From Halomonas elongata DSM 2581 (GTDB lineage Bacteria; Pseudomonadota; Gammaproteobacteria; Pseudomonadales; Halomonadaceae), in assembly GCF_000196875.2 (NCBI RefSeq), contig NC_014532.2, forward strand, positions 3,472,001 to 3,536,000: a stretch of DNA of 64,000 bases. Direction: 5' to 3'. Numbering within the stretch: the stretch's first letter is position 1; the number at the start of each line of letters is the position of its first letter. The notes under the pieces were generated by a model. It was not told the origin of the DNA, did no database searches, and saw only the letters and a program-made list of their open reading frames with translations. Positions 37,066 to 44,711 of the stretch are shown here, piece after piece. The position numbers and the translations under genes are program-made.

Positions 37066-37195
37066 GCCCAACTAACTGATCTGACTATATTTCTCGGTAC
37101 TTTCTTCCACGACAAGAATGCTGATGGAATAGCCGAGCGTAGTGAAGCGCAAGCCACACGGAGCGAAGAAAGCAAGAGATAACAAATAGTTAGGC
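37066..37195. repeat. 130-bp imperfect inverted-repeat element with attC-like ends
   Basis: The element begins GCCCAACTA (37066-37074) and ends TAGTTAGGC (37187-37195), an 8 of 9 inverted match. An inner pair is CTTTCTTC (37100-37107) and GAAGAAAG (37165-37172). The end boxes fit the attC consensus RYYYAAC...GTTRRRY, and the length is within the attC range. A MITE or other palindromic repeat is equally possible. No integrase gene is in the window. It accounts for most of the 36962-37281 gap. Confidence 0.45.
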
Positions 37196-37202
37196 GAGTC
37201 TT

Positions 37203-37238
37203 CCTGCGCCGTGCAACACGGCGATTTGCACGCGCAGG
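37203..37238 (+). promoter_or_regulatory. Nested and alternative stem-loops before the second AtoE gene
   Basis: An outer stem CCTGCGC/GCGCAGG (37203-37209 with 37232-37238) encloses either CGCCGTG/CACGGCG (37207-37213 with 37217-37223) or CGTGCAA/TTGCACG (37210-37216 with 37226-37232). The inner pairings exclude each other. It ends 43 bases before the transporter start, so it could be a leader structure or a terminator for the MATE gene without a T-run. Confidence 0.45.
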
Positions 37239-37281
37239 CATTCATGCCGTATTTCCCTGACCCGAGATGAGGCCCAGCACC

Positions 37282-38592
37282 ATGCTCAAGTCACTGTCGC
37301 GCCCAGCCGTCAAACTGGTCGAGCGGTACCTCCCTGATCCTTACATTTTCGTGCTGCTGCTGACGGTGATCGCCGCCGCCGCGGCCATCGCCGTCGAACG
37401 TCAGACGCCCCTGGCCGTTCTGCGCTTCTGGGGCGATGGATTCTGGAATCTGCTGGCGTTCTCGATGCAGATGCTGCTGGTGCTGGTCACCGGCTTCATG
37501 CTGGCCAACTCGCCTCCGGTCAAGCGCCTGTTGCAGCGCCTGGCCGGCCTGGCCAACAACGCCGGCGCCGCCATCGTGCTGGTGACCCTGGTGTCGCTGG
37601 CCGCCAGCTGGATCAACTGGGGCTTCGGCCTGGTGGTCGGCGCGCTGTTCGCCAAGGAGCTGGCCCGGCAGATTCGCGTCGACTATCGACTGCTGGTCGC
37701 CAGCGCCTACTCGGGCTTCATCGTCTGGCATGGCGGGCTGGCCGGCTCGGTGCCCCTGACCATCGCCACCGAGGGTCATTTCGCCGCCGAACAGATCGGC
37801 ATCATCGGCACCTCCGAGACCATCTTCTCGCTGTTCAATCTCGGCATCGTGGTGGTGCTGTTCATCGCCATGCCGCTGATCAATCGCATGATGCTGCCCG
37901 ACGACAAGGACAGCGTGTACATCGACCCGAGCCTGCTGGAAGAGGACGAGACGCGACGCGTGCGCATCACCCGGCCGGCCGAGCGCCTCGAGAACAGCGT
38001 GACCCTGGCCTGGCTGGTGGGTATCCCGGGACTGCTGTTCCTGCTCGACCACTTCGTGCTGCGCGGCGGCGGCCTCAACCTCAATGTGGTCAACTTCCTC
38101 TTCCTGTTCCTGGCCATCGTCTTGCACCGCACGCCCCGCAGCCTGTTAGAAAGCCTGCACGAGGCGATCAAGGGCGGTGCCGGCATCGTCATCCAGTTTC
38201 CCTTCTACGCCGGGATCATGGCGATCATGGTGCAATCCGGCCTGGCCGGGACACTCTCCAGCGCGCTGATCTCGATGGCCTCGGAAGCCTCGCTGCCCTT
38301 CTGGACCTTCATCAGCGCCGGCATCGTCAACATCTTCGTGCCCTCCGGCGGCGGCCAGTGGGCCGTCCAGGCGCCGGTCATGCTGCCGGCCGCCGAAGCG
38401 CTGGGCGTGGACATTCCCCGCATCGCCATGGCCGTCGCCTGGGGTGATGCCTGGACCAACCTGCTGCAACCCTTCTGGGCCCTGCCGGTACTCGGCATCG
38501 CCGGCCTCAAGGCCAAGGACATCATGGGGTTCTGCCTGATCCAGTTGCTGCTGACGGGGGTCATCATCGCCGCCGGCCTGACCTGGCTCTAG
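37282..38592 (+). CDS. AtoE-family short-chain fatty acid transporter (second copy)
   Basis: A 436-residue AtoE-family membrane protein, paralogous to the one at 1774-3090. Shared segments are INWGFGLVVGALFAKELARQ, FFSAGIVN-like FISAGIVNIFVPSGGGQWA and VAWGDAWTNLLQPFWALPVLG. The ATG at 37282 (MLKSLSRPAVK) aligns with the start of the paralogue and has GAGG upstream; an ATG at 37267 is possible. It stands alone rather than in a catabolic operon, with an acyl-CoA thioesterase gene next. Confidence 0.88.
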   Translation: MLKSLSRPAVKLVERYLPDPYIFVLLLTVIAAAAAIAVERQTPLAVLRFWGDGFWNLLAFSMQMLLVLVTGFMLANSPPVKRLLQRLAGLANNAGAAIVLVTLVSLAASWINWGFGLVVGALFAKELARQIRVDYRLLVASAYSGFIVWHGGLAGSVPLTIATEGHFAAEQIGIIGTSETIFSLFNLGIVVVLFIAMPLINRMMLPDDKDSVYIDPSLLEEDETRRVRITRPAERLENSVTLAWLVGIPGLLFLLDHFVLRGGGLNLNVVNFLFLFLAIVLHRTPRSLLESLHEAIKGGAGIVIQFPFYAGIMAIMVQSGLAGTLSSALISMASEASLPFWTFISAGIVNIFVPSGGGQWAVQAPVMLPAAEALGVDIPRIAMAVAWGDAWTNLLQPFWALPVLGIAGLKAKDIMGFCLIQLLLTGVIIAAGLTWL

Positions 38593-38684
38593 GGTCTGCA
38601 TGAAACTGTCCTGCGCGCGCCCGTTCCCCTTCAACGGGGGACGGGCGTTATGCTGTAGGGAATCACCACAAGAGACACCCGCAA

Positions 38685-39194
38685 ATGACCGAACACGCGC
38701 TACCCGGTCAGCACGAACTCACCATGACCGTGCTGATGACTCCCGACATGGCCAACTTCAGCGGCAAGGTCCATGGCGGCGCCATTCTCAAGAAGCTCGA
38801 TGAAGTCGCCTATGCCTGCGCCAGCCGGTATTCGGGCCATTACGTCGTGACACTGTCGGTGGACCAGGTGCGCTTCAAGCAGCCGATTCACGTCGGCGAG
38901 CTGGTCACCTTTCTGGCCAGCATCAACCATGTGGGACGCTCATCGATGGAAGTCGGCATCAAGGTGGTGGCCGAGGACATCCAGAACAAGCTGATTCGTC
39001 ACACCAACAGCTGTTATCTGACCATGGTCGCGGTGGATGAGGCAGGCAAGCCGGCTCGCGTTCCACCCCTGGAACTGAAAACGCCGGTGCAACAGTTGCG
39101 GCATGAAAAGGCGGCATTGCGCAAGAAGCTGCGCAAGCAGGCCGAAGAAGAGGAAGAGCGGCAGACCCTGGCAGCGCACACTACCGGGGAATGA
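38685..39194 (+). CDS. Acyl-CoA thioesterase, hotdog fold (YciA/BACH-like)
   Basis: A 169-residue hotdog thioesterase. The core is NFSGKVHGGAILKKLDEVAY with its conserved glycine-glycine and aspartate, then VTLSVDQVRFKQPIHVGELV. The C-terminus from about residue 135 is a charged, coiled-coil-like tail (EKAALRKKLRKQAEEEEERQ). It hydrolyses acyl-CoAs in the cytoplasm. It lies 92 bases downstream of the AtoE transporter, a possible functional pairing in short-chain acyl metabolism. Confidence 0.9.
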   Translation: MTEHALPGQHELTMTVLMTPDMANFSGKVHGGAILKKLDEVAYACASRYSGHYVVTLSVDQVRFKQPIHVGELVTFLASINHVGRSSMEVGIKVVAEDIQNKLIRHTNSCYLTMVAVDEAGKPARVPPLELKTPVQQLRHEKAALRKKLRKQAEEEEERQTLAAHTTGE

Positions 39195-39198
39195 ACCA

Positions 39199-39218
39199 CG
39201 GCCCGGCAAGCCGGGCCG
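39199..39218. terminator. GC-rich hairpin between convergent genes
   Basis: CGGCCCGGC (39199-39207) pairs with GCCGGGCCG (39210-39218). It lies 5 bases after the thioesterase stop and 17 bases beyond the entericidin-like gene's stop. No T-run on either side, so termination is likely but not certain. Confidence 0.55.
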
Positions 39219-39234
39219 CGACGGAGGCGATACG

Positions 39235-39366
39235 TCAGGAAGACGACTGCTGGATAGCCTCGCCGCCCTGCTCGATGTCCTGACCGACGCCCCTCACGGT
39301 ATTGCACCCCGCGAGCAGCGACAGAGTGAACAGGGTGACCATCATCAGAGAAAGGGTCCGTTTCAT
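39235..39366 (-). CDS. Entericidin A/B-like small lipoprotein
   Basis: A 43-residue lipoprotein. A short signal (MKRTLSLMMVTLFTLSLLAG) is followed by the lipobox cysteine C21 (LLAGC), and the mature part NTVRGVGQDIEQGGEAIQQS is the classic entericidin pattern. Entericidins are membrane lipoproteins of a toxin-antidote pair induced in stationary phase. The partner is not visible here. AAGGAG lies 7 bases before the ATG at 39366. Confidence 0.9.
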   Translation of the reverse strand: MKRTLSLMMVTLFTLSLLAGCNTVRGVGQDIEQGGEAIQQSSS

Positions 39367-39602
39367 CGGGCTCTCCTTGTTACGTCTAGTGGGGAAACGA
39401 CTGTCGAGGCACCCAGCCCCTCTGGCATGGCGGTGCCATGCCGCGCTTCACCGTGTTTGCGGGTCGGGATGCGACGTCTTTAATCTAGCAGGATCGGCCA
39501 TCCGGCACAGCCCCTTTGAGCGATCCCCCGCCCTATCACCATCCCCCTCGCGAGGGGGCTATGGCATGCTGGGTACATACCGACGACGTCAAGGAGCCTT
39601 TC

Positions 39603-40034
39603 ATGCCGGAATTCGAACCGGACGCCCGCCTGGTCGACGACACTTATCCCGTCACCGAACTCCCGCTCTGTCAGTTGCGACTGATGGACGATACCCGCTT
39701 CCCCTGGCTGGTACTGGTGCCACGCCGAGCCGGTATCAGCGAAGTCATCGAGCTCGACGAGGCCGACCAGCGCCAGTTCTGGCGCGAGGCGACCCTGGTG
39801 GGAAGCGCGCTGAAGGAGTGCCTGTCGGGCGACAAGCTCAACATCGCCACCCTGGGCAATGTGGTCGCTCAACTGCATCTGCATGTGATCCTGCGGCGCC
39901 ATGACGACGCAGCCTGGCCGGCGCCGGTCTGGGGCCATGGCCAGGCCACGCCCTATGACCTGGACGAACTGGCCACCATGCGCGATCTCCTGCTTGCCGA
40001 GCTGGAAGCCATCGATTGGCAAGCCACGACCTAG
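39603..40034 (+). CDS. HIT-domain protein with altered histidine triad
   Basis: A 143-residue HIT-family protein. The core strand reads NVVAQLHLHVILR, so the triad HxHxHxx appears as QxHxHxx: the nucleophilic middle histidine and the last one remain while the first is glutamine. HIT proteins hydrolyse nucleoside-phosphate conjugates. The ATG at 39603 follows AAGGAG with a 6-base gap; the longer frame from 39516 is unsupported. It overlaps the convergent lipoprotein gene by four bases. Confidence 0.88.
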   Translation: MPEFEPDARLVDDTYPVTELPLCQLRLMDDTRFPWLVLVPRRAGISEVIELDEADQRQFWREATLVGSALKECLSGDKLNIATLGNVVAQLHLHVILRRHDDAAWPAPVWGHGQATPYDLDELATMRDLLLAELEAIDWQATT

Positions 40035-40396
40035 AGCCCACTGCCCAGCCGCGAGCGCAGCGTCATCAACCAGGGTTCGAGCAGGTCCGACGGCAAGGGA
40101 TAGCCGCCCCGCTGGGCGGTCATCTCGACCCGGCTGCCGCGTTCGGCGGATCGCACCTCGAGGCGAATCCGGTAACCGGGCCAACGCCCGAGCACGGCCT
40201 CGATGCGCCCCAGGTCGGCGTCGGCGTGGCGGATCACATAACCGCGCTCCATCAGCAGGGCCATGGACTCGTCCAGCACCTCGGTCACCGACCCCGGCAC
40301 ATTTCCCGTGGCGGGCTCGGCAGGCTCGGGGGGCGCCATGCTCGCGCAGCCACCCAGCAGCAGCATCAAGACGATACCCGACAGCCAGCGCCTCAT
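40031..40396 (-). CDS. Predicted lipoprotein, small
   Basis: A 121-residue lipoprotein with a signal peptide ending in the lipobox LGGC (C17). The mature domain (residues about 35-120) contains VLDESMALLMERGYVIRHAD and EMTAQRGGYPLPSDLLEPWL and resembles no family that I can name. It is translated together with the upstream lipoprotein gene through an ATGA overlap (40393-40396). Both share a small domain with a phrase like MERGYVIR / LENRDFLVR, so they may be paralogous halves of one envelope complex. Confidence 0.75.
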   Translation of the reverse strand: MRRWLSGIVLMLLLGGCASMAPPEPAEPATGNVPGSVTEVLDESMALLMERGYVIRHADADLGRIEAVLGRWPGYRIRLEVRSAERGSRVEMTAQRGGYPLPSDLLEPWLMTLRSRLGSGL

Positions 40397-40938
40397 GACG
40401 ATGCCCCCTCGGCGGCGAGCGCATCGCGCAATTCATGGCAGAACGCCGCGTCACTGGCAGTACGCGATTGCCGCAACTGGCCGCGCCAGTCGTAGAGCTG
40501 CACGTCCCGCGCGACCCTCACCGACTCGTTACCGACCACCACCGAGACACGTTCGATTCGGGTCGCCTCCTCGGAGGACCACCCACCACCGAGGCCAATG
40601 CCCAGCCCCACACCGGATGACACCCGGCCTCCACTGCCTCCGAACAGAAAGCCGCCGAGGCGCGGGTCGGGGTCGACGGCATTGTGATAGATCGTACGTT
40701 CGGCCCGCTCGGCGCTGACCAGGCCCAGGGAAGTGTCGGTATCGCGTACCAGGAAGTCCCGGTTTTCCAGTACTTCGACCACCTGCGCCAGGGTCACGGG
40801 AGACGCTTCGTTCACCGGCCAGTTGCAGGCGGCAGCGGGCGCCGGCTCCGCTCGCGGCATGCTGGTCGGTGTCGCCTGGCAGCCGGCCAGGGCCATCATG
40901 GGGGCCATGACCAGGGCTACCCAGTATCCTCGTGCCAT
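40393..40938 (-). CDS. Predicted lipoprotein with glycine-rich segment
   Basis: A 181-residue lipoprotein. The signal ends in the lipobox LAGC (C18). A small domain (VVEVLENRDFLVRDTDTSLG) is followed by a glycine-rich stretch GGFLFGGSGGRVSSGVGLGI around residue 95 and a C-terminal strand-rich part ending EGASS. The ATG at 40938 has AAGGAG with an 8-base gap; an ATG at 40944 is the alternative. Function unknown; it forms an operon with the next lipoprotein. Confidence 0.75.
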   Translation of the reverse strand: MARGYWVALVMAPMMALAGCQATPTSMPRAEPAPAAACNWPVNEASPVTLAQVVEVLENRDFLVRDTDTSLGLVSAERAERTIYHNAVDPDPRLGGFLFGGSGGRVSSGVGLGIGLGGGWSSEEATRIERVSVVVGNESVRVARDVQLYDWRGQLRQSRTASDAAFCHELRDALAAEGASS

Positions 40939-41109
40939 GCGCATTACTCCTTGGTGTCTCTGCAACAGTTTAGCAGCCACCCCACTTGAAGCTTCACGAC
41001 GCCGCCCGCATGTCATCGAGTAGCACTATGGTGGCCATGCAGGAAATTCTTTTCACGACCGCCACCCTCAAGCCTATACTGGCCCAACACGAATCAAGGA
41101 GGCATTCGC

Positions 41110-41583
41110 ATGAGCGACACCAACAGCATCGGCCTGCATTCCGGCAGCGCCAGCCAGCTTGCCGAACGACTCAATGCTCTGCTGGCCAACTACCAGATCT
41201 TCTACATGAACGTGCGCGGCTATCACTGGAACGTGAAGGGCGAGAACTTCTTCGAACTGCACACCAAGTTCGAGGAGTTCTACACCGACCTGCTGGCCAA
41301 GGTCGACGAAGTCGCCGAACGTATCCTGACCCTCGGCCATCAGCCGGTACACGCCTACAGCGACTACTTCCGCCTGGCCAGCATCGAGGAAGAAAAGAGC
41401 GTTCATGATGGCGAAGCCTGCGTGCGCGGCGTGGTCAAGGGTTACCAGACGCTGATCGAGCTGCAGCGCGAGATCCTGTCGCTGGCTTCCGACGCCGACG
41501 ACGAGGGTACGTCCTCTCTGGTCAGCGATTATATTCGCGAGCAGGAGAAGACGATCTGGATGTTGAACGCCTATCTCGGCTAA
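41110..41583 (+). CDS. dps: Dps-family DNA-protection / iron-storage protein
   Basis: A 157-residue Dps. The dinuclear ferroxidase signature is complete: YHWNVKGENFFELHTKFEEF supplies the histidines and acidic residues, with LLAKVDEVAERIL after it. It forms dodecamers that oxidise and store iron and protect DNA during starvation or peroxide stress. An AAGGAGG lies upstream of the ATG. A palindromic mobile-like element begins one base after its stop codon. Confidence 0.94.
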   Translation: MSDTNSIGLHSGSASQLAERLNALLANYQIFYMNVRGYHWNVKGENFFELHTKFEEFYTDLLAKVDEVAERILTLGHQPVHAYSDYFRLASIEEEKSVHDGEACVRGVVKGYQTLIELQREILSLASDADDEGTSSLVSDYIREQEKTIWMLNAYLG

Positions 41584-41723
41584 GGAAGCACTGATTTATT
41601 GTTGCGCTCGATACCCTGACCGCCGGCGGTACTCATAATCCTCATTTACGATCAGTAAACTGCGGTTATTCCGTTCCGGCGGCGGCCAGCCTATCGTCGC
41701 TCACGACATAAATCAGCACTTCC
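41584..41723. mobile_element. MITE-like 140-bp palindromic element
   Basis: Terminal inverted repeats begin GGAAGCACTGATTTAT (left) and GGAAGTGCTGATTTAT (right, read on the minus strand), a 14 of 16 match. The interior continues the palindrome (CCGCCGGCGG with CCGGCGGCGG, and a central TTTAC-GATCA-GTAAA), so the whole element can fold into one hairpin. It encodes nothing. The left end abuts the dps TAA directly. No clear target duplication was found. It likely acts as the dps terminator as well. Confidence 0.7.
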
Positions 41724-41774
41724 TGTATTCAACAGGTTCGGGGAACACGGTTTCCCTGGATCCGGTCTCGACCA

Positions 41775-43202
41775 TCACCGGTCTTGATCATCGTCGCCGC
41801 CTTTCGGGGCGGCGTCGTTGCGTTCGGGGGATGCTTCCGGCGCTTCGCCGTCGGCGGCACGCACCAGGTCGTCGGGCAGCGGTTTCTTCATGCGCACGCC
41901 CAGGCGTTCGAGTTCGCGGGCCTGGGCTACCAGGCTGCCCTGCCCCGTCGACAATCGCCGCATGGCGCGTCGATGGCTGTCGCCGGCACGTTCCAGGTGC
42001 CGTCCGACCTCGTCCAGGCTCTCGACAAAGCCGCTGAACTTGCTCAGCAGGCGTTCGGCACGCTCGCCGATCAAGCGGGCGTTTTCGTTCTGCCGTTCCA
42101 GGCTCCACAGGCCCGCCACGGTGCGCAAGCTGGCCAGCAGAGTGGTCGGCGAGACCATCACCACCTGGCGGTCGAAGGCATCCTGGAAGAGGGTCGGGTC
42201 GCGCTCGAAAGCCGCCGCAAAGGCCGGCTCCACCGGCACGAAGAGGAACACGAAGTCCGGGGAGCGCAGCGTCGACAGGCGCGGGTAGTCCTTGGCCGCC
42301 AGGCCCTGAACGTGCGAGCGCAGCGACTGCAGATGATCGCGCATCGCCGCTTCCCGCTCGGCCTCGTCCTCGGCATTGACCACCCGAGTCCAGGCGCTGA
42401 GCGATACCTTGGCATCGACGATCAGGTGGCGGTCTTCCGGCAGGTAGATGATCGCATCGGGCCGCCGCCGTCCTTGTTCATCGTGCAGCGTCACCTCACG
42501 CCGGTATTCGATGTCGCGGCGCAGGCCACTGCGTTCCAGTACCCGCTCGAGGATCAGTTCGCCCCAGTTGCCCTGAGCCTTCTGGTCGCCCTTGAGCGCC
42601 CGGGCCAGCCCGGCGGCCTCTTCGCCGAGCTGGGCATTGAGGCCGGCGAGCTGATCCAGTTGGGCCTTGAGCGAGCCGCGCTCGCGCTGCTCCTGGCCGT
42701 GCAGTTCCTCGACACGCCGACGGAAGTGGTCGACCTGCTCGCGGAACGGCTTGAGCAGCGCCTCGAGACTCTCGCGACTCTGGGCGCTGTAGGTGCGCTG
42801 CCGCTCGTCGAAGACCTGGCCGGCGAGCTGGTGGAACTCGTCCTTGAGGCGCTCGCGGGCCTCCTCCAGCAACGCCAGCTGTTCGCGGTGCCGCAACGCG
42901 GCCTGCTCGCGCTCCGTCTCCAGGCGTGCCGCCCGTTCGCGCTGCTCGGCCAGTTGCCCCTGGGCCTGCTCGAGCGCCGTCTCGACACTGGCCAGTCGCT
43001 CCCGACAGCCATCCAGTTGGGCGTCGCTCTGGGTCAGTTCCTGCTCGAGCCGCGCCACAGCGGCATCACGCTCGGCCAGGCGAGCGCTGACAGCCACATG
43101 ACGGCGGCGTTGGCCGAGTCCCCAGGCCAGGCTCACCAGCGCCAGCACGCCCAGCCCGAGCGGCAGCGCCCAGGCAGACTCCGCGAGCCATGCCTCGTTC
43201 AT
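41775..43202 (-). CDS. rmuC: DNA recombination protein RmuC
   Basis: A 475-residue RmuC. It has an N-terminal membrane helix (WALPLGLGVLALVSLAWGLG), a long coiled coil (about residues 40-190) and the nuclease-like RmuC domain, including KGDQKAQGNWGELILERVLE and HLIVDAKVSLSAWTRVVNAE. In Escherichia coli it limits inversions at short inverted repeats. The ATG at 43202 has GGAGG four bases upstream; the longer frame to 43298 overlaps pepD. Confidence 0.92.
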   Translation of the reverse strand: MNEAWLAESAWALPLGLGVLALVSLAWGLGQRRRHVAVSARLAERDAAVARLEQELTQSDAQLDGCRERLASVETALEQAQGQLAEQRERAARLETEREQAALRHREQLALLEEARERLKDEFHQLAGQVFDERQRTYSAQSRESLEALLKPFREQVDHFRRRVEELHGQEQRERGSLKAQLDQLAGLNAQLGEEAAGLARALKGDQKAQGNWGELILERVLERSGLRRDIEYRREVTLHDEQGRRRPDAIIYLPEDRHLIVDAKVSLSAWTRVVNAEDEAEREAAMRDHLQSLRSHVQGLAAKDYPRLSTLRSPDFVFLFVPVEPAFAAAFERDPTLFQDAFDRQVVMVSPTTLLASLRTVAGLWSLERQNENARLIGERAERLLSKFSGFVESLDEVGRHLERAGDSHRRAMRRLSTGQGSLVAQARELERLGVRMKKPLPDDLVRAADGEAPEASPERNDAAPKGGDDDQDR

Positions 43203-43212
43203 GCCGCCTCCC

Positions 43213-44679
43213 TCAAGTCGCCGGGCTCGCCAGGTCCTCGACCAGGGCTCGCAGCATGTCCCAGAACTCTGCCACCGAGTCGATCTCCACGCGTTCATCC
43301 GGCGAGTGCGCGCCTCGGATCGACGGGCCGAAGGAGATCATCGACAGGGCCGGGTACTTGGCGCCGAGAATGCCGCACTCAAGGCCTGCGTGGATCACCT
43401 TGACGGCCGGATCCACGCCCAGCCGTTCACGGTGCAGGGAGCAGAAACGCGCCAGCAGCGGACTCTCGGGCGCCGGCGTCCAGCCGGGATAGGCATTCTC
43501 GACCCGGGTGCGCGCACCGATCAGCTCGAACAGTGCATGGAAGCGGTCGGCGATGTCGGCACGCGCGCTGTCACGCAGCGAGCGCACCAGGGCGCACAGG
43601 TGAAAACGCCCATCTTCCAGCCTCACTACACCGAGGTTGTTGGAGGTTTCCACCACGCCCGGCACGGCGGTGCTCATGCGCTCGACGCCACAGGGCGCTA
43701 CGTGCAGGGCATTGACCAGCAGGCGGCTGGCATCGTGGGTCAAGGCTGTCGCATCCTCGGCATCGCTGGGGCCGAGTGTCAGTTGCAGGCCATCGTCGAC
43801 TCCGGCCAGCTCGTCGCGCAGTTCCTGCTCCAGGGCCGCCAGGCGCGTTCGCGCGGCCTCCAGCTCCTCGGCGGGCAACGCCAGGGTGGCGAAGGCCTCG
43901 CGCGGCAGGGCATTGCGCAGGGTGCCGCCGTGGTAGTCGACCAGACGCGCATCGCAATCCTCGAGGCGACGCAACGCCCGCACCAGCAGGCGATTGGCGT
44001 TGCCGCGCCCCTTGTCGATGTCGAGACCGGAGTGCCCGCCGGTCAGGCCGGTCAAGGCGAGGCGCATCGACACTTCGCTCTCATCCAGCCCGGTGGTGGG
44101 CAACTGCGCGTCCACCAGGACATCGGCACCACCGGCGCAGCCGATGTAGACCTGGCCACGGTCCTCGGAATCGAGGTTGAGCAGGATCTCGCCCTCGAGC
44201 CAGTCTTCCGCCAGGTTCAGGGCACCGCCCATCGAGGACTCTTCCTCCAGGGTGAACAGCGCCTCGAGCGGACCGTGCACGAGGTCGTCGTCCTCCAGGA
44301 TCGCCAGCGCCGCCGCCACGCCCATGCCGTTGTCGGCCCCCAGGGTGGTGTCCCGCGCATGCAGCCAGCCGTCCTCCACATAGGTCGCGATGGGATCGCG
44401 GGTGAAGTCGTGGGGGTGATCGGCGTTGGCCTGGGCGACCATGTCCAGGTGTCCCTGCAGGATCACGCCTGGCGCCTTCTCGTGGCCGGGACTGGCCGGC
44501 TTGCGGATTCGCAGGTTGCCGAAGGCGTCGCGATCGTGCGCCAGGCCGAGCCCATCGGCCCAGGCTTCGAGGTGCGCCACCAGGGCCGCTTCATGGCCGG
44601 AAGGACGCGGGGTGTCGCATAGGGTGCGGAAATGGCGCCACAGCGGGCGCGGCGCGAGTTGCTCGAGATGTGAGTTCAT
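43213..44679 (-). CDS. pepD: Aminoacyl-histidine dipeptidase (M20)
   Basis: A 488-residue PepD. Metal ligands and catalytic residues lie in LQGHLDMVAQ (around residue 78), TTLGADNGMG (around 118), FTLEEESSMGG (around 146) and LLNLDSEDRGQ. It splits dipeptides such as carnosine and many X-His or cysteinyl-glycine peptides. It is read leftward, 10 bases before rmuC. Confidence 0.93.
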   Translation of the reverse strand: MNSHLEQLAPRPLWRHFRTLCDTPRPSGHEAALVAHLEAWADGLGLAHDRDAFGNLRIRKPASPGHEKAPGVILQGHLDMVAQANADHPHDFTRDPIATYVEDGWLHARDTTLGADNGMGVAAALAILEDDDLVHGPLEALFTLEEESSMGGALNLAEDWLEGEILLNLDSEDRGQVYIGCAGGADVLVDAQLPTTGLDESEVSMRLALTGLTGGHSGLDIDKGRGNANRLLVRALRRLEDCDARLVDYHGGTLRNALPREAFATLALPAEELEAARTRLAALEQELRDELAGVDDGLQLTLGPSDAEDATALTHDASRLLVNALHVAPCGVERMSTAVPGVVETSNNLGVVRLEDGRFHLCALVRSLRDSARADIADRFHALFELIGARTRVENAYPGWTPAPESPLLARFCSLHRERLGVDPAVKVIHAGLECGILGAKYPALSMISFGPSIRGAHSPDERVEIDSVAEFWDMLRALVEDLASPAT

Positions 44680-44711
44680 GGCGCTTCTGTATCGTGATTG
44701 ACCCGGAGACT

